Assembly: GCA_949825065.1 (NCBI GenBank)
Contig: OX463845.1
Coordinates: forward strand, 25,336,728 to 25,400,727
Source: Odontocerum albicorne
Taxonomy: Eukaryota; Arthropoda; Insecta; Trichoptera; Odontoceridae
DNA: 64,000 bases
Direction: 5' to 3'
The notes beneath the pieces are model-generated. The model was not told the origin of the DNA and ran no database searches. It worked only from the letters and a program-made list of their open reading frames with translations. The position numbers and the translations under genes are program-made. Below, in pieces: positions 58,890 to 64,000 of this stretch (position 1 is the first letter of the stretch; every line of letters begins with the position of its first letter).

Positions 58890-59837
58890 AGATGAATAAA
58901 ATGAAATATTGAGTCCATAAATAAGGGAAAAAAACTTCAAATTATCTTAACAAAATAGTGCTTATACCTTTATGCATAGGAAATAATGCATTTTTTTCAA
59001 AATAACGTAACCGAACTCACCTTTTAAATTAAATATTTTGACCGCTACCAAAATGCTACTTGATTCTAATGGATTCACATACAAAATGGCGGAGTTAAAT
59101 TAATCAACACAATTCAATTTTACCGCTAATTGAACAGAAAAATAAAAAAAATAGTTAAAAAAACTAAGTGAAACTAATATTCTTAGAGGTACATGTCAAT
59201 AATGCACATTACGAATTGAAAATGGCGGATAAATTAGCGCAGATGGCGCTATACAAAAAAAATATGTCGCGACTTTTCAATAAACGTATTTGAAAAATTC
59301 AAATTTATTATTTATAAAATTTATTATTTATTATTAAACATTAAATTATTTAATGTTTTATTTATATAGATTTAATTATTTAATTTTAATTCCGAAACGT
59401 CGAAAATGCAATATGACATAACTGTCAAGTTTAGTTTGAGTTTGTCGCTGCAGGAGGCGCAAACGTTATTTTTTCGGATTTATAAACTTGTTTATATACA
59501 CCTGTATATAAATAAAAATATATAAACATTTTTTTATACGAATGCAACCTTTTGTCAAAATTTCAAGGCGATCGGTGAAGAACTTTCGGAGATTAGAGAT
59601 TTTTAATTTACGAACATTTACATTTTTATTTATATAAAAATAGATTTAGTAAAAACACGATCATTAAACGCCAATTATTTGAAATTTAAAAAAATGATGT
59701 ATTTTTTCTTCAAAAACCTTGTGTATTTTTGTAACCAATATAATTAATCAATTACTTTACTTTTTTCTTAAATACCAAATTATCCCAAAACAAAGTGGTT
59801 TTTACTCGCGTCCGTCTTTTTAATAAGATGCGATTTT
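58890..59837. other. unassigned AT-rich DNA
   Basis: No gene. Short words AAAATGGCGGAGTTAAA (59085) and AAAATGGCGGATAAATTAG (59220) repeat at about 135 bases and may belong to the end of the neighbouring transposon. Confidence 0.4.
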
Positions 59838-60000
59838 AATGCTTGAAAATTAGAATGTTGTATATTTCTATATTAATACTTGAAAGTTGGAATGTTGTAT
59901 GTTATATTTCATTATGAATGCTTGAAAGTTAGAATGTTGTATATTTCTTTATTTATGCTTGAACGCTAGAACGTTGTATGTTTGTTTATTAATGATATGA
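59838..60000 (+). repeat. imperfect tandem repeat, 37-42 bp units, 4 copies
   Basis: GCTTGAAAGTTAGAATGTTG and variants begin near 59841, 59878, 59920 and 59957. The units vary in both length and sequence, so the array is older than the exact minisatellites in the window. Confidence 0.8.
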
Positions 60001-60059
60001 ACAGTTTAAGATAACTTTCAAAATAAGTCTTGAAAGTTGTAAATCAAGTTCTTTCCAGT

Positions 60060-60265
60060 TATTATCCAAATGAAAGCCTTACTTGATTCCACTCAATCCA
60101 TCTTTACACTCTCCCCAGTAGTTCTGTCGCGTTTTTTACTTAGTCGGTCCAACAAAGTGGAGATCTTCCTCTTAAGAGTCTCCTTTCGATTCCTCGTGTA
60201 ACTACAAGCTTTGTCAAACTGTCTTCTTCGCCGCGGGCTATGTGACCTAAGAACTGCAGGACTCA
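60060..60265 (-). pseudogene. LINE ORF2 C-terminal fragment
   Basis: The minus strand reads FLGHIARGEEDSLTKLVVTR then RGRSPLCWTD, the FLGHIARRD...GRSP-RW-D motif that ends a common insect LINE ORF2. A stop follows the WTD. No RT core is present. Confidence 0.7.
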
Positions 60266-60300
60266 TCGAAAGAGGTCAAAGGACAAAAACATTTATTTAA

Positions 60301-60480
60301 AAAAAATAATTACATTGTAGGAGCCTAAGAAAATGAATAATATTAAAAAATAATAACATTGTAGGAGCCTAAGAAAATGAATAATATTAAAAAATAATAA
60401 CATTGTAGGAGCCTAAGAAAATGAATAATATTAAAAAATAATAACATTGTAGGAGCCTAAGAAAATGAATAATATTAAAA
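60301..60480 (+). repeat. 44-bp minisatellite, 4 copies
   Basis: GTAGGAGCCTAAGAAAATGA begins at 60317, 60361, 60405 and 60449. The 44-base spacing is exact and the copies look identical. The array is A-rich and noncoding. Confidence 0.95.
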
Positions 60481-60710
60481 AAACATGATGGTGATGGTGA
60501 TGAAGTAAATTTAAGTGAAAATCAACAATTATTTTTTTTTTTAATTATTGTTATTGGATAAGTTTACTACTTTTTAATCTTAATTAAGAGTAAATAAAGA
60601 AATAATAATTTGTAACAAAATCAACATTACCCTTCGTTATGAAAAAACTTTATTTTCAACTCGATCCTCAAGCAGAAAAGGCTCATTGAAGCATACATAT
60701 GTATTCAAGA

Positions 60711-60911
60711 AGATAAATTCTTTTGACAAGTGAATGGGTGCTTTAAACTATGCAAAGTTCTTTTATCTTTTGTAGCATCTGCTGATGATGATGCTATCTG
60801 GCGCGGAGTAATTGGCCCTTGATATTTTTCAAGCTGCCTCCTCGTGTGTTTGAGAAAGACCTTTGATGTGGCCATAATGAGATTCCTCGCTTTACATACG
60901 CGCGGGGACAT
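60711..60911 (-). CDS. codon-like patch, unidentified
   Basis: A minus-strand frame starts at an ATG (60911) and runs 66 codons to a TGA near 60712. It contains NLIMATSKVFLKHTRRQLEK and ITPRQIASSSADATKDKRT. It is hydrophilic and basic and is GC-richer than its surroundings. An AATAAA on the minus strand lies downstream near 60650. No family was recognised. It might be a last exon or a chance frame. Confidence 0.25.
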
Positions 60912-61194
60912 GAGTGAATCTCTCTACTTAATTGTACTTAGTCCATTCTTTAAAAAAATTAAGCGTTAATCACTTTGTGCGCGAGTTGAACGCATCGTTC
61001 ATATTTCTTTGGTTTACGAAAAATAATGATAACAAAAGTAAAAGTGTTGGAAACGCAGTATAGAACCATTATTTTGGGAACGTAACATATATAGTGTCGA
61101 CAATTTTGTTTTTTTGCAACAAATTTTTCTCATGATCGTGGATAAATGTACGGAAAAAAATGTCGTGGATAAATCAGTGGTGTTGAATGTAAAA
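60912..61194. other. unassigned AT-rich DNA
   Basis: Nothing recognisable. Confidence 0.5.
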
Positions 61195-62340
61195 TAGTAT
61201 GTGGTAAAGCTTTATTGTATGCAGATAATAGAGCATATATTAGAGTGAATGGTTCTTTGACTGAGTGGTTTAATATTTAAAAAGTGGTAAATGTGTTATG
61301 TTACTTCAGTTTTTAACAGGTATATTATAAAGATTGCTGTGGGGGGAGCCTACAGAGGTCGATAGGTATTAACAAATGCCGAATTGAAATGCATGCGCCT
61401 TGCCGATGATACGATAGTGTTAGCTGAGAATGCACGCGCCTTGCCGATGATATGATAGTGTTAGCTGAGAATGCATGCGCCTTGCCAATGATATGATAGA
61501 GTTAGCTAAGAATGTGGAGGAATTAAAATGTTTGATAAGTAAATTGTATAAGAGATGTGAAGAAAAAGATCTGAGAACGAATGTTGTGTAATGTAACGTA
61601 ATGGTGATAGAAAAGTATGAAAGGATAAGTAAATGCCTTATGTGGGTGAATAATGAAAGATTGTAGTAAATTGAGGAATTCTGCAATTTGGGTAATATTT
61701 TCTCAGATGATGGAAGAGTTAACAGGGATGTCGAACTGCATGTAGCGATAGGAAACAAAATCAATGGAGCTCTAAAACCGGACATTATCGAAATTTGCTA
61801 AGATAGTAGTCTACAATAGTATTTTGAGGACAATTTTACTGTATGGGAGTGAAATGTGGACGTGGAAAAAGACAGAGAAGTCAAATAAATGTTATAAAAA
61901 TGCATGCATTGAGACGAATGTACAGAGTGACAATTTATGACAGAATACGGAATGAAATGATTCTAGATGAATGAGGACTTTAGACTGATGTGTTGAGTAA
62001 GAAATTAATTATATTCTAAAATAAGGAAACGTAGAAAGTCAGAAAAATCGTTGAAGTTTTAAAATTCAAAGTCATGGAGATAGAAACACGTGATAGCAAA
62101 TGTAAATGCGATGCATCGGTGAGCAATAAAATATTAGAGCAGTTAGAAGTTATGCTATAAGGGTATAACATACTATTTTTTGATATGAAATGCTAATATC
62201 AACTTTTGTGTTTGAGAGTGAAACGTGGACGTGGAAAAGAGACTGAAATGCTTTGACAATGTATAATAGAATGCAGAATGAAGTCAGGGATGAATGTGAA
62301 CCAAGTATTAAGTAAGATCAAAAAGAGAAAAAGTAATTCT
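61195..62340 (+). pseudogene. LINE relic (family X), longest copy
   Basis: In broken frames this shows the RT active-site block CMRLADDTIVLAEN (from about 61390), ELKCLISKLYKRCEEKDLRT, a degenerate EEFCNLGNIFSDDGRVNRDV block (about 61670-61740), LYGSE-like sequence near 61840 and MYRVTIYDRIRNE-like sequence near 61920-61960. A second partial copy of the same region seems to follow from about 62170. Many stops and frameshifts show long inactivity. It is the reference for the shorter relics at 20.6, 23.0, 27.6, 40.9 and 56.2 kb. Confidence 0.75.
61391..61513 (+). repeat. 41-bp triplication over the RT active-site motif
   Basis: GCATGCGCCTTGCCGATGAT begins at 61391, 61432 and 61473, with a 41-base spacing. 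It encodes the LADD catalytic motif of the surrounding LINE relic. Since 41 is not a multiple of three, the triplication itself destroys the frame. Confidence 0.9.
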
Positions 62341-62539
62341 AAACTTCAAGGCTAAATTAAAATCGCTGAGTCAATGTTGTCTCCCAGCCACGTTTTTGTC
62401 CGAATCATTAATTCAGATTTGTGGAAGAGGACCATACGAATAAACTCATGACAGCAAAATCTTTCAATATTCGTGGTTTCCAAATCATTATTTTTTTAAA
62501 TATAATAATAAAGTATTACAATAATAAATAATATTGTAA

Positions 62540-62660
62540 TAAAATGACCCTTTTTATATAGCGCCGATTAGAGAGCAGACTCTCCTCAAGAGCGATCTAA
62601 CTCGAGTTCTGAAACCACTATTATTGCTAGATTAAAAATATTATAAAAAAGTTAAGTGGT
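62540..62660 (+). repeat. dispersed repeat R2, copy 2
   Basis: TATAGCGCCGATTAGAGAGC and CTCCTCAAGAGCGATCTAA match 24175-24265 in the same orientation, again after an (AAT)n-like stretch. Confidence 0.6.
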
Positions 62661-63219
62661 AGAGTAGTAGGGTGATAGCTGGGACTTTCAGATAAGGTAC
62701 TTACCCGCATCTGCGTATGCTCAGAAAAACATATTTGGTAAGATAATCGTGAAAAACTTACCAATGGAAGACGAACTACATAGAAACCTTTGTAGATCTT
62801 CAGACATGTGAAAATAACACATTCGGCTTTAATTGTAGAGTAGTGTATGTTTGTTGTGTTCATATATTATATAGTCACACATTTTGATAAGAACTTTCAA
62901 ATATTCAGCCACATTTAGAGGTCAACCTTTTCCACGTAAAATTTTACACTTCGGCTGGTCATGTCCATAAGGCTAAGCTATTTTAACGACATTTGAATTT
63001 ATTTTACTAATAAAATCAGCAAATTATTGTAACAAAAACTTTCCAGCATCTACAATTTTTTTATATCTTCGATCTAGCTTTCGAATAATGATAAATAAAA
63101 AAAAAATCGTGTCCTTGCATCTCGACACCGTTTGTTTTTCAATTATCGTTTTTTTATAATGAAAATCAAAAAAAGAATTTCAACAATACAAAGTGCACAT
63201 AACACAACTTTGTGACAAG
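62661..63219. other. unassigned AT-rich DNA
   Basis: No supported feature. Confidence 0.5.
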
Positions 63220-63369
63220 TTAGCCCAGTGTGGTTTCAAGAGGCCATCCCGCCCACTGTGCAGGATGCTGATATTTTGTCCACGCCAGTGCCTCCAGACT
63301 TGGTGACAGCTGCAGCAGGGTGTCCCTGAGTGCGGGGAGCGCATGGCTGGCTTTGGACGCAACGCTATT
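63220..63369 (-). CDS. candidate terminal exon, unidentified
   Basis: On the minus strand a 49-codon frame follows an AG and ends at a TAA at 63222-63220. It reads SHALPALRDTLLQLSPSLEA then LAWTKYQHPAQWAGWPLETT. Its leucine-rich amphipathic character and high G+C (CTG and GCG codons) contrast sharply with the AT-rich flanks. The residue pattern looks like a genuine protein tail, but I do not recognise it. Another minus-strand frame over the same bases is open for 71 codons and is taken as its shadow. Confidence 0.35.
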   Translation of the reverse strand, partial: NSVASKASHALPALRDTLLQLSPSLEALAWTKYQHPAQWAGWPLETTLG

Positions 63370-63844
63370 TCATTACTTACACACTTTTGCTTCAATTAAA
63401 ATGCTTCTATTGTGGTGGACTGTAGTTACTTTGTTCGTTAGAGTGACAAATAATGTTCATTTTTACTTATTCTTTAAAATATTTTTTTAATTTAGTATTA
63501 TTTTTTCTAATATCACATTGCTCACATCTGCTCGTAAATAATATTAGTATTCATTTTAATGAATGTGGTTAAAATATGAACGTATAAAAATATATTAAAA
63601 TAGAACCGGATTTATGGTGTAGATATTATTGACTATGTATCAAGTACTGTTTTGTATTAAACTTTTGTTGTACGAGTATATAAAACAATCGAACAAAATG
63701 TATAGCAAGAAACGCGAGTGGAAAGCGTATAAAGAACGAGTAAAATATATATGGATAAAGTAAATTGAAAAATATTATCATAGACATGTTATAAGCGTGT
63801 GGTCGGGAGATAATATTGTCTTCGGCCCCAATAATTGAGCTTTC
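63370..63844. other. unassigned AT-rich DNA
   Basis: Nothing recognisable apart from a TACGAGTA octamer at 63671. Confidence 0.5.
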
Positions 63845-64000
63845 GTGCTAAGAACCACTGAAGTAAGCACGTGACTTACATACAGTTCATAATCCTACCG
63901 TAGAATACTACCATAAAATACTAATGTAATTCGAGAGGCAACAACACTCGCATACATTTAACTTGTTCGAATATTGTTACCGGGTGAATACTTTAACCAC
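63845..64000 (-). mobile_element. tRNA-derived SINE (SINE-B), copy 3, cut by the window end
   Basis: CCACTGAAGTAAGCACG, ACAACACTCGCATACATTTA and ACTTGTTCGAATATTGTTAC match the body of the SINE at 48915-49145. On the minus strand the tRNA-like head would lie beyond base 64000, so only body and tail are visible. Confidence 0.5.

Overview
The window looks like a gene-poor, repeat-rich stretch of an animal nuclear genome, most likely an insect. It is strongly AT-rich, has no operon-like gene packing, and carries RTE-type and other non-LTR retrotransposon relics, a mariner, a piggyBac, TA- and TTAA-flanked MITEs, tRNA-derived SINEs and many tandem repeats. Some SINE and LINE tail motifs remind me of lepidopteran repeats, but the order cannot be settled from sequence alone. 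I found no complete ordinary host gene. A few short codon-like, GC-richer patches (17.1, 26.1, 30.4, 54.1, 60.8 and 63.3 kb) could be isolated exons or repeat remnants.

Layout. 0-2.1 kb: a decayed RTE LINE with a readable reverse transcriptase and an ATG-rich 3' tail. 5.7-8.1 kb: a 72-bp tandem array, a pogo/Tigger-like element and a 48-bp minisatellite. 9.4-14.4 kb: small LINE scraps, 26-bp and 39-bp minisatellites and a perfect (TA)142 tract. 15-30 kb: a piggyBac-type MITE (17.8 kb), SINEs, LINE relics and a nearly perfect foldback MITE with TA duplications (27.0 kb). 32.7-34.0 kb: a mariner element with an uninterrupted DD34D transposase. 36.3-47.3 kb: a large satellite array (short ~170-bp and long ~330-bp monomers). 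It is split by a 2.2-kb piggyBac element at TTAA (38.4-40.6 kb) and by a 1.85-kb block (40.9-42.7 kb) that holds a 55-bp minisatellite, itself split by a truncated LINE. 47.6-64 kb: more minisatellites, SINEs, a 5'-truncated LINE with a 12-bp target-site duplication (54.9-55.8 kb), a decayed putative DNA-transposon gene (57.4-58.7 kb) and further copies of one old LINE family.

Nothing here forms a pathway. The protein-coding content is almost entirely the reverse transcriptases and transposases that moved these repeats. The most informative structures are nested insertions with readable target sites, SINE tails next to tandem arrays, a satellite whose edges look older than its core, and an over-represented TACGAGTA octamer that in one satellite monomer looks like a transposon excision footprint.
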